A stretch of 64,000 bases of DNA from Verticillium longisporum (Eukaryota > Ascomycota > Sordariomycetes > Glomerellales > Plectosphaerellaceae). The stretch covers positions 3,658,001 through 3,722,000 of the forward strand of contig JAETXT010000009.1 of assembly GCA_019188255.1 (NCBI GenBank). Direction: 5' to 3'. The translations under genes and the position numbers were made by a program. Shown one piece after another: positions 1 through 15,734 of the stretch (the first letter of the stretch is position 1; each line of letters begins with the position of its first letter). Below the pieces are notes generated by a model, which was not told the DNA's origin, did not search any database, and saw only the letters and a list, made by a program, of their open reading frames with translations.

Positions 1-3000
1 ATAGGCTATAGCTCTATAGCTCTTTAATTACCTTTAATAGGATTTATTAAAATAATTAAACTTAGATTCTTCGGATTCTAAAGCTTAGTCCGCTTTATAG
101 ATCGGTTATTTTACTACTTTACTAATCGTAAGGTTATCGTTTTTACTTCTAGGGTACTCGTTTTTAAGCTTTATTATATTTTTATTAATATTAATTACTT
201 TTACCCTTTAATTATTCTTTTCTTAATATTTAATTTATCCTTTAATCTTAATTATAACTTTATTAAAGCTTATTAGCGCTTATTATTTAGTTTAGTATTC
301 CTTTAATTATTAAATCTATAGAATTATCGCTTTTAACGATCTAATAAATTTCATCGATTTTATATTCTTTATAGCTTTACTATAATACTATAAGATCTAT
401 TATTAAATATTTCTCTATTATTATATTTAATTAAATAAAGTATTAATAGAGCGAGTAGCTATTAATATAGATAATTATCTATAAAAGTAATAGTTCTAAG
501 TATTTATAGATCTCTTAGAATATCTATTTAAGGATATAAGCTATATTAAAGCTATTAATTATATTATAGATTTTATTAATTAGAATTAAATATATAATTT
601 ATTTATATTTTATAGATTATTAATAGAGGATATTATTATATACTATAAAAACATTCTTTTAATTATAGGAACGTTTATTATTAAAGAGGATAATAAATCT
701 AATCTATAAATTAAAGTCTTTATTATTAATAAAGGAGCTATTAATAAATATATAAAGCTAAGCTATTAAGAGATCGAGATATATATAATTTAGGCTATAG
801 CTTAAATTAATAATTTATTATTATATATATTTATTAAACTATTTAAAGTTATCCTTTTATAGGTCCTTAGCTTAGGCTATAATAGAGAAATCGAAAGCTA
901 TTTCTAATTAATAAGTTAAAGTAATATAGATATTATAAGCTCTTTAAATAATATATTCCTACTCTAAACTTACTATCCTTAGGGTTACTAGCTCTAAGCA
1001 ATTACTTTAGCCTTTCTATTAAATTATAAGATCTTTAATTCCGATTTTAATAATATAGCTATTAAAGATACCTTTAGAACCTATATTTAGGATAGAAGTA
1101 GGCTTCGCCTAGAAGCTAATATTCTTAAAGTCTATTTATTCCTTTTCTATAAAAGTAGGCTCTCTAAGGTTAAAGGTATCGTTAATCTATATCCCGATTA
1201 ATCTAAAGCTCTCTCTAGCTCTAATTAGAAGTAAATATAGATCGTAGCTTATTAGAATAGCGTTTAGGCGCTCTTTATAATAATGCTAATAGGTTATAAA
1301 CTAATAGAGACCTAATTCTATAATATTATAGAGTAGCTTTATAATATAGAAGATAATTCCGTTAAAGTATCTATATTATAGCTCTTTAAGAATATATAGG
1401 AGAACGTTATATAATAGATCTATAGCGCTCTAGGTATAAGCTTAACTAATATTATAGAGTATTAACTAGTAGCTACGTTATTATAGTATTAAAGTACTTA
1501 TTAGGATTATTTATTAATTATAGTATATAATTATAAGCGATTACGTTAATAGGGTTATCTTCTCTTAATTATTATATACTTAAATTATTAATCTTAATTT
1601 CTTATATAGAGCTTAAAGGAGGCCTTTTACTTCTTTTATAAGCTAGTATTTAAAGATCTTAATACTTAGGAATGCGGATCTCCTAGTTAGTATAATTACT
1701 CTAGCTACTAGGAATAAATCGATTTCCTCCTAATTAGACTATTTAAATAGTTTCCTAGGAGTTATTATTCTACTTTTATTATATAATTAAATAGCTAGGT
1801 TATAATTCTATTATTCCCTTTTAATAATAAATAAATACTTAATCTATAAAGTCCTAATTATATTATTCTTATAATCTATAAAAGCTATTTATAATAGATT
1901 TATAGTATTTATTAACTTCCTAGGTCTCTTATATTATTATAGTAGAATTAGCTCGAAATACTTAAATAGTTCTTAGGTCTCTAGAATTCGAATTATTATT
2001 ATCCCCTTAATCTCCTAATCTAGTAGTCTATTATATAGCTTAATATATATTCCTCTAAACTCTATTAAGCTATTAATTATATTAATTATAATTATTATAT
2101 TAGAAATTAAGATAATTTTATAAAGATCTATTTATTTCTCCTATTCTCTAAATATAAACTATTACTTCCTAGTTCTAATAATCTTAATAGTAATTATTTA
2201 ATATTTAATTTATTATAGATATTAAGAGTATTATTCACTTTCTATTTAATAATTATTTACTAAAGCTCTATTATTACTTTATTAATTACTTATATATATT
2301 ATATTTAATTTATAGTAAATATTATATTAATAGTAATTCTAAGTATTACTTTAAATATAGATAATATAAATATTAATCTATTAAGCTTAATAATATCGTT
2401 TATTACTTTTACTACTCCCTAAAATAGCGATTCTAGGCTTATATTACGAGATTTTACCTTTAAGATCTTATATATTCTCTAAATCGGTTTATAATAGCTC
2501 TTAACTTTAACGATTAATTAATAAGCCTCTATAGAGATCTAATAATAGATTATACTTAGGAAATATACTTCTATTCTAAATTCTATAGAAGTAAAGTATA
2601 TTCTAATATTAATAATTATAATATCTAGAAGCCTTAGATAGATATCTAATTAATACTTTTTAAAGGCTTTCTATATTATATAAACTTTAAAATTAGGAAT
2701 AAAAGCTATAGATTAGAATCCTATATCTTTATCGATTATATAAAGAATAGGCTTTTTATTTATATATATAATATTAATTAAAACCTTATAATTAAATTTA
2801 ATATTTAACTTTAAAATAAACTTAAAATATTATAAAGATTTCCCTTTAATCTAATAATAATAATAGAAATAGTTTATTAGCTCTAGAATATTCTAATTTA
2901 TATTATAGTTTACTCTTTAAATTAAATTCTATAGCTTCTTTATAAATAAGTAATCGAATTATTTATAAATATATTAAAGCTCTATTCTTATTATAAATAT

Positions 3001-3307
3001 TATCTAAATAGATTCTAAGATCGTTTATATCTTTAATATAAAATAAGAATAAAGTATTTATTAGAATAATATAGAATATAATTCTCTTAATTAATATTAA
3101 ATAATAATCTCCTCTATTATAGATATAGGGTTTCTTATTCTAAATCTTATTCTAGCCCCTATTCCCTATTTATTAATTATTAAGCTTAGTATTAAAGCTA
3201 TTAAGGCCTTTATTTATAAAGCTCCTATTATAGAAATTAATATTATATTTATATTAAGGATAATACTATATTAAATAGAAGTATTATTAATCTAATATTA
3301 AATAAAG
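1..3307 (-). mobile_element. RIP-degraded copia-type LTR retrotransposon, partial inverted copy
   Basis: This block is extremely AT-rich with no open frame. It is the reverse complement of 5,717-9,174: paired landmarks such as 583/8591, 1718/7456 and 2752/6425 all add to about 9,174-9,177. Further in, the pair 3307/5717 adds to 9,024, so the right copy holds about 150 extra bases there. Because the matching right-hand copy reads as copia integrase and RNase H on the plus strand, this copy must encode the same on the minus strand, with its 3' end running off the left edge of the window. It stops exactly where the LTR of the second copy begins (3308), which suggests the second copy inserted into or beside it. 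No coding capacity remains. Confidence 0.75.
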
Positions 3308-3655
3308 TATTAAACTAATATTAGGGGATTACTTAGGTTAGCAATTACTATATAGGATTTACTAATATAGTAATTACTAGGGCTAGGATTTATAGCTCTT
3401 AGGAGTATATAATTTATAGCTTATATAATTAGTAAATTAGATAGATATATCTAATTTATATAGATAATAGTAATTTAGAGAGATAGTATTAATAATTAAT
3501 ATAAATCTTATATTACCTATTCTATTTATTTAGAGCCCTTAAGTAAAGCTAAAATAATAAATTAGAGTTTATATAAATAATAAAGCCCTTTTTATATTAA
3601 TTAGTATTATATTTAATATAATATAGAATAGCTAGAGCTAGAGAAGTTAAGATCG
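3308..3655 (+). repeat. 5' LTR of RIPed copia-type element
   Basis: Direct repeat partner of 10471-10826. The two copies align through landmarks such as GGGGATTAC, TATAGCTCTTAGGAG and TATAGCTTATATAATTAGT. This copy shows more A/T at the variable sites than the right one, as expected for heavier RIP. The exact right end is uncertain. Confidence 0.75.
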
Positions 3656-6600
3656 ATCCTATAAATAGTAAATTTACTATATATAAGTTTATCGATTATA
3701 TTTTATAAGTAATTATAAGACTACTATTTACTTTAAGTATTTTAGGACTCTTATAAAAGCTTAATAATAAAGAAACCCTCTATTATATAATTTATAGGAG
3801 TACTATTAACTTCGAATATCTTATAACTCTTATATTTAAGATTATTATCTAAGCTATATTATTAGCTATTAACTTAATAAACGAAGCTCTATAGAATAAT
3901 TAATTAACTATAATAAAGCTTTGATAAAATTAATAATATTAAGCTCTTTAGATTATAATAATAGCTCTATAATAGAGCTAGGGAGTACTAAAAAGATATA
4001 ATAGGAGTTTAATAGTATTCTAGAAGAACTTAGTATATTATACTTAATATAGAAGGTTAGAAAGGGTCTCGATATTAACTTTCTTATTAATAGAATAGAA
4101 TTATAGTTCCTTAGATTATTAGATTTAATATCTATAGAACTTAAAAGCGCTTAGATCCTTAAAATAATAAATATATATAGGATTATAAAAGGAGTTTACT
4201 TCTTAGAAGCGTTTATCGAAGACTTCTAAGGCTAGATTAAAGAGGACTTTAATTCCTATAATATAACGATTATTCGAATATTAAAAGTATATTTAATAGA
4301 GTATAGGATCTTTCTTCTAGGAATAATAAATACTAAAACGTTAAAGAGATTAACCTTAATACTTTTATAGGAAGAGATACTTAATATAATAGAATTAATT
4401 ATTATTAATTAGGATTTAATATTCTAAAGAGTAAAGGAATAGAGAAAGTAATAGGACGATAAATAATAACTTATAGGGAATACTTAGCTATCTTCAATCC
4501 GAAAACTATAAATAAGGAGGATAGATCCCTAATAGCCCCTAGTTCTAGAGTTATTTAATTAATAGAATAAATAATCTAATTAATAAGAGATTATACTTTA
4601 ATTAAGAAGAAATAAAACTTTACTTTTAAATAATATTTAGAACCTATTAGCTTAATATTATATTCTATTATTATATAAATTAGTAAATTTACTAATTAAT
4701 AAAGCTATAATTAAATAATTTATATTATCCTAGAATAAAAAGAGTAATTATTTAAAGGAGATCTATAATATCCTTAACGATAAAATATATATCTTTATAG
4801 ATATTTACGAACTATTATAAATCCGCTATATGTAGCTCTATATATTCTTCTTAAATATATTTTAAAAATATATATAAACTTTCTTCCTAGAATATATAAA
4901 TTAGAATATAGGACTCTATTAAATATACTTAATAATTAAATAATAATTTAATTTAAAGATTAATAGAATATAATATTATATAGATTAGAGCTTAATAATA
5001 TTCTATTCTATAATAATAGAAGCTAATAATATAGGAAAACTATAAATAGAAGTTCTCTAGATCCTTTTAGATAAGCTTTAATAATATTAAAGAGTATTTA
5101 GCTTTATATTTAAGGAAGAGATTTATCTTTATATAAATATTCTAAAAGTAATTTAAAGTATCCTAGAGCTAAAGATTATATTAATAAGATTAGAATAATC
5201 TTTTAATATATTACCTATATAGCTTAAGAGTATATTAAAAGTAGAGGAGAATATTAAAATATTTAAGTATTGCTATATTAATAGATATTATAGGAGCGGA
5301 TATCGCTAAGCTAATAGAAAAGGAGATTATAGAGAATAATCGGTATATAGAATTAATAATTATTAATTATCTAGAATTCGTAAATATTAGATATATTCTA
5401 AATTAGATTATAGATCGATGAAATACTCTCCTAAAGAGTAATAATATTCGAAAGAATAATAGAAACGTATATAGGAAGCGTATAGGGATTAATAGAAAGG
5501 ATATTCTTAGTTTTTAATAGTAATAGAACTTATTAAGAGCTTAGAATTAGATAATCCTATTTCTAATAAGCTAGGAGTAGATAATATTTATAAATTTAAT
5601 CCTAAGAGCGAATTAATAAATACCTATACTATATATTTCCTAATAAATAAATTATTCTAATATAGAATTAAAAGGAATAGCTTAAAGGCTAAAATAATAG
5701 CTTTAATAGAATAGTTCTTTATTTAATATTAGATTAATAATATTTCTATATAATATAATATTATCTTTAATATAGATATAATATTAGTTTCTATAATAGG
5801 AGCTTTATAAATAAAGGCTTTAATAGCTTTAATATTAAGTTTAATAATTAATAAATAGGGAATAAGGGCTAGAATAAGATTTAGAATAGGAAACCCTATA
5901 TCTATAATAAAGGAGATTACTATTCTAATATTAATTAGGAGAATTACGTTCTATATTATCCTAATAGATACCCTATTCCTACTTTATATTAAGGATATAG
6001 ATAATCTTAGAATCTATTTAAATAATATATATAATAAGCTAATAAAGTATATTAAAGAGATCTAGGAGTATATACCTATTTTCTATAAATAGGGCTATAT
6101 ATAGTTCTTTCTAAATATAAAGACCTATATTAATTCTAGGATTATATATATAATAGGGATAAAGAGTAATAGAATAGCGTTTCTAATAGAAATAGAGCTC
6201 CGATATATTAATAAATAGTTTAATTATTTATCTATAAAGAAGCTATAGAACCTATTCTAGAAAGTAAATTATAATATAAATTAAGATATTTTAGAGCTAA
6301 TAAACTACTTTTATTATTATTATTAGATTAAAGGGAAGTCTCTATAATACTTTAAATTTACTTTAAAATTAGATATTAACTTTAATTATAAGATTTTAAT
6401 CGATATTATATATTTAAATAGAAAGCCTATTCTTTATATAATCGATATAAATATAGGATTCTAATCTATACCTTTTATTCCTAATTTTATAGTTTATATA
6501 ATATAGGAAGCCCTTAAGAGGTATTAATTAGATATATATCTTAGGCCTCTAGATATTATAATTATTAATACTAGGACGAACTTTACCTTTATAGAGTTTA

Positions 6601-9600
6601 GGATAGAGGTATACCTCCTAAGTATAACCTATTATTAGATCCCTATAGAGGCCTATTAATTAATCGATAAGGTTAAGAGCTATTATAAGCTAATATATAG
6701 AGTATATAAGATCTTAAAAGTAGAATCTCGTAATATAAGCCTAGAATTACTACTTTAAGGAGCTATAAAAGTAATAAATGATATTATTAAGCTTAATAGA
6801 TTAATATTTATATTATTTATATTTAGGGCGATATCTAGGATTACTATTAATTTAGCGTTTACTATAACCTAGGCGTAATATGCTAAAATAGTTAATAAAG
6901 CGATAGCGGAGCTTTAGCGAATAGTTATTAAATAGTAGGTTAATAATACTCTTAATACTTATAATAGACTAGATATTAAATAGTTATTACTAAGATTATT
7001 AGAGCTAGGAAGCGATATTCTTATATTCCGAGAATAGGAGAAATAGACTAATCCCTATAAAGTTATATCGGTTTCTAATATAGCGATTATAATTGAAATA
7101 GTTAATAGCTTAATCGAGTTTAGAGGAATATATATTAAACTATATAATAGATTACTAGATTAATAGATTAAGGAGATAATAGTAATTCGAGCTCTAGAGA
7201 CCCTAGAATTATTTACTTAGAGCTAATTCTATTATAACGATATAGGAGACCTAGGAAGTTAATAAATACTATAAATCTATTATAAGTAGCTTTTATAGAT
7301 TATAAGAGTAATACGATTAGGATTTTATAGATCGAGCGCTAATTTATTATTAAAAGGGAATAATAGGGGTACAATTTAGCTATTTAACTATATAATAAAA
7401 GTAGAATAACGACCCCTAGGAAGCTATTTAAATAGTTTAATTAGGAGGAAATCGATTTACTCCTAGTAGCTAGAATAATTATACTAATTAGGAGATCTAT
7501 ATTTCCTAGTATTAAGATCTTTAGATATTAGCTTATAAGAGAAGTAAAAGGCCTCCTTTAAGCCCTATATAAGAAAGTAAGATTAATAGTTTAAGGATAT
7601 AATAATTAGGAGAAGATAACCCTATTAACGTAATCGCTTATAATTATATATTATAATTAATAATTAATCCTAGCAATTACTTTAATATTATAATAATATA
7701 GCTATTAATTAATATTCTATAATATTAATTAAGCTTATACCTAGAGCGCTATAGATCTATTATATAATATTCTCCTATATATTCATAAAGAGCTATAATA
7801 TAAATACTTTAATAGAATTATCTTCTATATTATAAAGCTACTCTATAATATTATAGAATTACGTCTCTATTAGTTTATAACCTATTAGCATTATTATAAA
7901 GAGCGCCTAAACGCTATTCTAATAAGCTACGATCTATATTTACTTCTAATTAGAGCTAGAGAGAGCTTTAGATTAATCGGGATATAGATTAACGATACCT
8001 TTAACCTTAGAGAGCCTACTTTTATAGAAAAGGAATAAATAGACTTTAAGAATATTAGCTTCTAGGCGAAGCCTACTTCTATCCTAAATATAGGTTCTAA
8101 AGGTATCTTTAATAGCTATATTATTAAAATCGGAATTAAAGATCTTATAATTTAATAGAAAGGCTAAAGTAATTGCTTAGAGCTAGTAACCCTAAGGATA
8201 GTAAGTTTAGAGTAGGAATATATTATTTAAAGAGCTTATAATATCTATATTACTTTAACTTATTAATTAGAAATAGCTTTCGATTTCTCTATTATAGCCT
8301 AAGCTAAGGACCTATAAAAGGATAACTTTAAATAGTTTAATAAATATATATAATAATAAATTATTAATTTAAGCTATAGCCTAAATTATATATATCTCGA
8401 TCTCTTAATAGCTTAGCTTTATATATTTATTAATAGCTCCTTTATTAATAATAAAGACTTTAATTTATAAATCGGATTTATTATCCTCTTTAATAATAAA
8501 TATTCCTATAATTAGGAGAATGCTTTTATAGTATATAGTAATATCCTCTATTAATAATCTATTAAATATAAATAGATTATATATTTAATTCTTATTAGTA
8601 AAATCTATAGGATAATTAATAGCTTCGATAAAGCTTATATCCTTAAATAGATACTCTAAGAGATCTATATATATTTAGAATTATTACTTTTATAGATAAT
8701 TATCTATATTAATAGCTATTCGCTTTATTAATACTTAATTTAATTAAATATAATAATAGAGAAATCCTTAATAATAGATCTTATAGTATTATAATAAAGC
8801 TATAAAGAATATAAAATTAATAAAATCTATTAGATCGTTAAAAGTAATAATTTAATAGATTTCATAATTAAAGGAGCGCTAAACTAAATACTAGAAGCGC
8901 TATTAAGCTTTAATAAAATTAGAATTAGAATTAAAGGATAAGTTAAATATTAAAAAAAGAATAATAAATAAGTAAAAATAAATAATATTAGAAGTAATTA
9001 ATAAAGCTTAAAAATAGGTACCCTAAGAATAATAAAATAATAAAGTAATAGCTTTAAAGAGTAAACTAGGCCTTAGAGTCCGAGGACTCTAAGCTTAATT
9101 ATTTAGGAGAATCCTATTATAGATAATCGAAGAGCTATAGAATAATAATATACTTAGCTACTTTATACTCTATATTATTAAGACTATCTAAGTCTTTATT
9201 AGGGTTATTACCCCTTTTAGTCTCCTCCTCTTTAATAATTAATAATATACTTTTAATAATAATATATTATTTCTCTATATCTTATATCCCTTATTAATAG
9301 ATTATATAATTAAATAATTAAGGAAATATTAGAGAAAAGAGCTTATTAGCTTATTCTTCTTATCCTAAGCCTCTAAAAGCTTTATAATAGGTTTAAAAGT
9401 ATTAATTAAATTAAAATAATAATTATTAGAGCTATAGATATTAGAAAATAGAGATCGTAGAAGCTTATATTTATTTATAAGAGTATTTAGAAGTATATTT
9501 ATAATATTAAGAGCCTTTAAGCTCTAGATTATAGTATATATTATTAATATTAACTTTAATTTACTTATTAATAAGATAAGACTTTAAGTATTCTAAATAG

Positions 9601-9754
9601 GGGACTTTATAGATATTATTATAGATATACTCTAAACCCTAGATTAATAGCTCTTACGATTAATATTAACTAAGTTCTTATACTTTATTACTCGTTTAGT
9701 AGGAGGGGTAATAAGTATAGGGGCTTTATACTTAGAAGGTATTATTAAAGGTAA

Positions 9755-9796
9755 AAGTGAGAGAAAAAGAGAGAGAAAAAGAGAGAGAAGGAGAAT
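9755..9796 (+). repeat. GAGAGA-rich purine tract
   Basis: A low-complexity run of GAGAGAAAAA-type units inside the 3' non-coding part of the RIPed copia element. It is purine-only on the plus strand and so contains no C for RIP to change on that strand, which may be why it survives as a recognisable tract. Confidence 0.6.
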
Positions 9797-10470
9797 AATA
9801 AAAAGAGGGATTTATTAATTATCGAAGCTCTAAAATAGTAAATTAAGCTAGCTAATTTATAAATAAAGTATATAATATAGGGAAGAGGAAAAGTAAAAGG
9901 AATAAAATTATTATAAACTATTAATTAGATATATAGATCTTTAGAGTATATTATTTACTAAACTAGCTTAATAGGATCTATTAATCCTATTTAAGCGGTT
10001 TAATCCTATTATTCCTATTAAAAGGCTAATAATAATTATTCCTCTGCTCTTAATTAATAAACTAGCGATTTAAATACTTTAAGAGCTTATATCTAGCTAT
10101 TATAAGAATACTATTAAATTAGCTATTTATTTCCTTTGTTAAAGGGCTTAAAGGCCTATTCCTATTATTTAATTATAATTTAATTCCATTCCTTAAAAAG
10201 CTATTTAATAGCTAATTTAATTAATCTATAGTATTAAGGATTAGGGATTTAATACTTATAGGAATAGTAATATTAAGCTAAGTTTTCCTTATTCTATTTA
10301 TTATTCTCCTATTATTATTTATTTATTTATTTATTTTATAGATTAGAATAGTAGATTTAATATATTAGAGACTAGAGGATTATAAGTATATTAGAGTAGC
10401 TATTAACCTAGGTAATAGAGCCCGATATTAATCCTTAAGGTAATCCTATCTATAAAGAAAAGATAGCTAG

Positions 10471-10826
10471 TATTAAACTAATATTAGGGGATTACCTAAA
10501 TCGGTAATTACTATATAGGATTCATTAATATAGTAATTACCGGGGCTAGGGTTTATAGCTCTTAGGAGCATATAATTTATAGCTTATATAATTAGTGAAT
10601 TAGATAGGTATATCTAATTTATATAGGTAGCGGTGATTTAGAGAGATAGCATTAATTAATAATTATAAGTCTTATATTACTAACCCTACCTATTCAGAGC
10701 TCTTAGGTATAGCTAAAGTAATAAATCGGGGTTTATATAAGCAGTAAAGCCCTCTTAATATAAAGAGAGGATTAATAGGTAGTATTGAGATAGCTACGCT
10801 AGCGTAAGCTAGTGCAAAGTTAATAG
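10471..10826 (+). repeat. 3' LTR of RIPed copia-type element
   Basis: Direct repeat partner of 3308-3655. It keeps more G and C than the left copy, for example ATCGGTAATTAC and ACCGGGGCTAGGG where the left has TTAGCAATTAC and ACTAGGGCTAGG. The last shared bases are around AGTTAA (10818-10823). Beyond about 10,830 the sequence returns to normal composition. Confidence 0.75.
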
Positions 10827-13121
10827 AATTGAAAGAATGGAAGATGTTGCAGTGATCTGTTAAAAAGAGTGAATGAATGAATGTGGTTGATGAAAAGTGA
10901 AATCCTATAAGGGCTCTGCTGATGTTGGCCTTTAATGCATTTGACGATTCTCTCCCCCGTTCGGCCGGTGCATCGACGAGGCTTCAGGCCCCTGCATCCC
11001 TAGATTGTTTGCGTCGAATGCCGAAATCCTGGGACCGCTCGATCAGCAGCATCCCGGAACATTGCTCGAAATTGCCCCTTAGGACCGTGGTCCAGAGCAT
11101 GGTGGGCCCATTGCAACAGGCATTGCCACGATCAAGACGTCGAGGTGCCTCTGCGCCTCGCTCCAATCGGAGCCGAACGGCGAGGGACTTGCCAAGCACG
11201 TCGTCAAGCTAGTCCTGATGCCTCATTCTGAAACGCTCTTCCTGGACCTCCGATATTACACAGGACTGGGCCCCTCCAGCCTCATGGCACCAGCATCTTG
11301 ACAGCCCCTGACAATGTATTGAGATTGTGGAGGAATGCCGCTCAATGAGTCGCTGTGATAATGATTGTGGCTTGTTGCTGAAGCCTGTACAGAATCACGG
11401 GATCCCCCGCCACCACGGAGCTCAATTGAGGCTCCATTCGAGAACTTGTTTCACGTAAGGTATTCATGAGCTGACGGCTGTCACGTAGCCACTCAGTTAG
11501 CCTTTGATTCTGCATTGGCTACTTTCCCATGAGTCCTGATCATGTTAAACAATCTCGCGCCATCAAAAAGCTCCTCACGACTTGATCAAACCTTAGATCT
11601 CCGCCACAATCGTCGTCGTACGCCATTCTCGAGACACAATGAATTGCTGGGCATTTCTTGATCGACTCTTACGCGGCTGTTGAGATCCACGTCCGAGGCC
11701 TTGCTCCTTCATTCAACACGGGCCATGTGCTACTTTGCGAGAGCTGAGATATCGAAACGGCTTAAAGGACGAGGAACAAGAATCTGGTGCATCCAGGCGT
11801 CTGCTTCGATGATGAATGTGTTGAGCCGTCGAGCAGAGTTATCCGAGGTCTGCTGTATGTTCCAGGCATGGAAAGAAGCCTCATATCCTAGCGCGGATAT
11901 CCCGTCGCGGCAGATACCTGACGTTGCAATTGAGATGATTTAAACGTCACCCAAGCCGTGGAGATCGCTGAATACACGAAGGTTTAGAGTTGATGTACTA
12001 CCGTTAGCGACCTGCGGATCGTGACCCAAAATCGAGGCCGATACGACATCATTGTCAAGCCTTATGTCAGTCGCGTCAATGCGGTCATCAGCCTCAGACT
12101 TGCGATGCATGTAAACAGCGCCCTCACTCCTAGTCCAAAGAAGCCCCGGGTGTGACGCGTCTCAGCCCACCTTTCATTCGCATACATGGTAAAGTGATAT
12201 GAACAATCGTGTTCCGGAGGGTGGCAGGGATGCTATTACACAGGCAGAGCTATAGTCACTGTTGCGCCGGAATGATTCATCTGTAGAAACTGGAAGTGAG
12301 GCTCCTGGAGCATGGTAGCGACTCGAGATTAACTAGGTGTGGCATTGCATTAGACCTCCTGCCAGGCAGAGAGCAGTGGATTCAAACTTCGATAGGTAAG
12401 GTCTTGGTACAATCACTGTCCATTCAGCTGTGGCGCCGCTACGAAGGCCAACGAGGCTCTTTGAAAGTTTCTAGCAGCAATCTTTCAACATTGCATTGCA
12501 TGCTATCGACCTCCATAGTTGAGCTTGACGTCAGCCGCGATGCGCCGATAGCCAAGAGAACAAAGTGATGCGAGGCGCTGGGAGGGGAGTGAGGGATCAA
12601 GGTGCTGTAGATCATGTGGGGGAGCGGGCTGATCGGCAGATCGATAACCATGGCCACTGAGACATGACCGCGTGGACTGTCAAAGCTGGATACCGAATAC
12701 CGGCGATGCACAGGTCCTGAGGGGCTTGTAGTGGTGCGGGTGGATGTAAGAGCATTTGCCGGCCGATCCATTTCTGCAGCTGGAACAACAGATGGTCGCC
12801 ATTACTCGGCAGAAACATTCTACCTAGGTAAGTAGGCATGTGATTTACCTCGCGGTAGGTCTCAATCGTCGCAGTGTGGGGGAAATCCCGCCGTCTGATG
12901 TGCATAACTGCGGGCGGATACCCCACCACCCCCAGACGCATACCACACATGATCTTGGAAGTAGCATCGCGTATGACGTGAGGTAGCCGGGGAATAGAAT
13001 GATACCTTGGAACTCAGTGAACACTTCGATGCTGGTTGAGGAGGTATAAAATGACAGGATTCTCGGCCTGAACTCTTCATGAACGGCATGCTTCGGATTC
13101 CAGCTCAAGTCGAAGCCTTTC
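10827..13121. other. Gene-free stretch of normal base composition
   Basis: About 2.3 kb of near-balanced composition with only short overlapping open frames (up to 133 codons) on both strands. None resembles a protein I recognise, and none shows introns or a conserved domain. A CTACCTAGGTAAGTAGG motif sits at about 12,823-12,838. It may hold the promoter of the downstream oxidase gene near its right end; otherwise I see nothing. Confidence 0.6.
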
Positions 13122-15316
<2,195 letters not shown>

Positions 15317-15734
15317 CATCGATAATTAGGGTGTATAAGGAAATATGCTGCCAGCAATTCGTGAATAGGCCAGTCAGACACAATCGCTCTGGTTCGACAT
15401 TGAGCAAGCCTTCCAAACTGTGCCTCATAGAGAGCATGAATCGTACACCGTGAGGTTCCTTACGTACCACATATCTTGAGCGACACTCGAATTAACGAAC
15501 CGTCACGGATACCCGGCCTCCCGGACTTCTTCTGTAGTACTCAGCTCTTCCTTGGATAGCGCCCGCCACAAAACTAACGCCCAGCTAGTGGCGACTATAG
15601 CGACCCCGCAGATCCACAGACCCCCGTCCATCCGGGGCATCCCTCGCCCCAAGCTGCCAATTGGGAGGTCGGCATAAGAACCCGAGGTCAACCCAGTGCT
15701 CCGTCAGCCTGGCTTCCTTCGTGTCTCGGGATGG
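15317..15734. other. Intergenic spacer
   Basis: About 420 bases between the oxidase stop and the first recognisable zinc-finger codons of the dead transcription factor. It presumably contains the oxidase terminator and the original 5' end of the transcription factor gene. No specific site is supported. Confidence 0.4.

Larger units (their letters stand above)
3308..10826 (+). mobile_element. RIP-degraded copia-type LTR retrotransposon, full length
   Basis: The element is flanked by direct repeats that both begin TATTAAACTAATATTAGGGG (3308 and 10471). Reading through stop codons on the plus strand, 6,640-7,210 matches the tail of a fungal retroelement integrase, with segments like AIKVIND, LLLRLLELGSDILIFRE and GPYKVISVS. 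The region 8,370-8,880 matches the copia RNase H (segments like SFINNKDF, TDSYSLYQYLIQLGTT and KEKRLIIDLIALRQSYE, allowing RIP changes). This order, integrase before RNase H at the pol 3' end, is the copia arrangement. The region 3,660-5,700 should be gag but is too mutated to show. A purine tract (10,457-10,468) precedes the right LTR. The right end is uncertain by about 15 bp. The class call rests on remembered family patterns, not a search. Confidence 0.75.

Noticed and set aside
9755..9796. Possible CRISPR-like or tandem gene array in the AT-rich block
   Set aside because: The repeats are a simple purine tract inside a RIPed retrotransposon, without spacers or dyad repeats; this is a eukaryotic genome.
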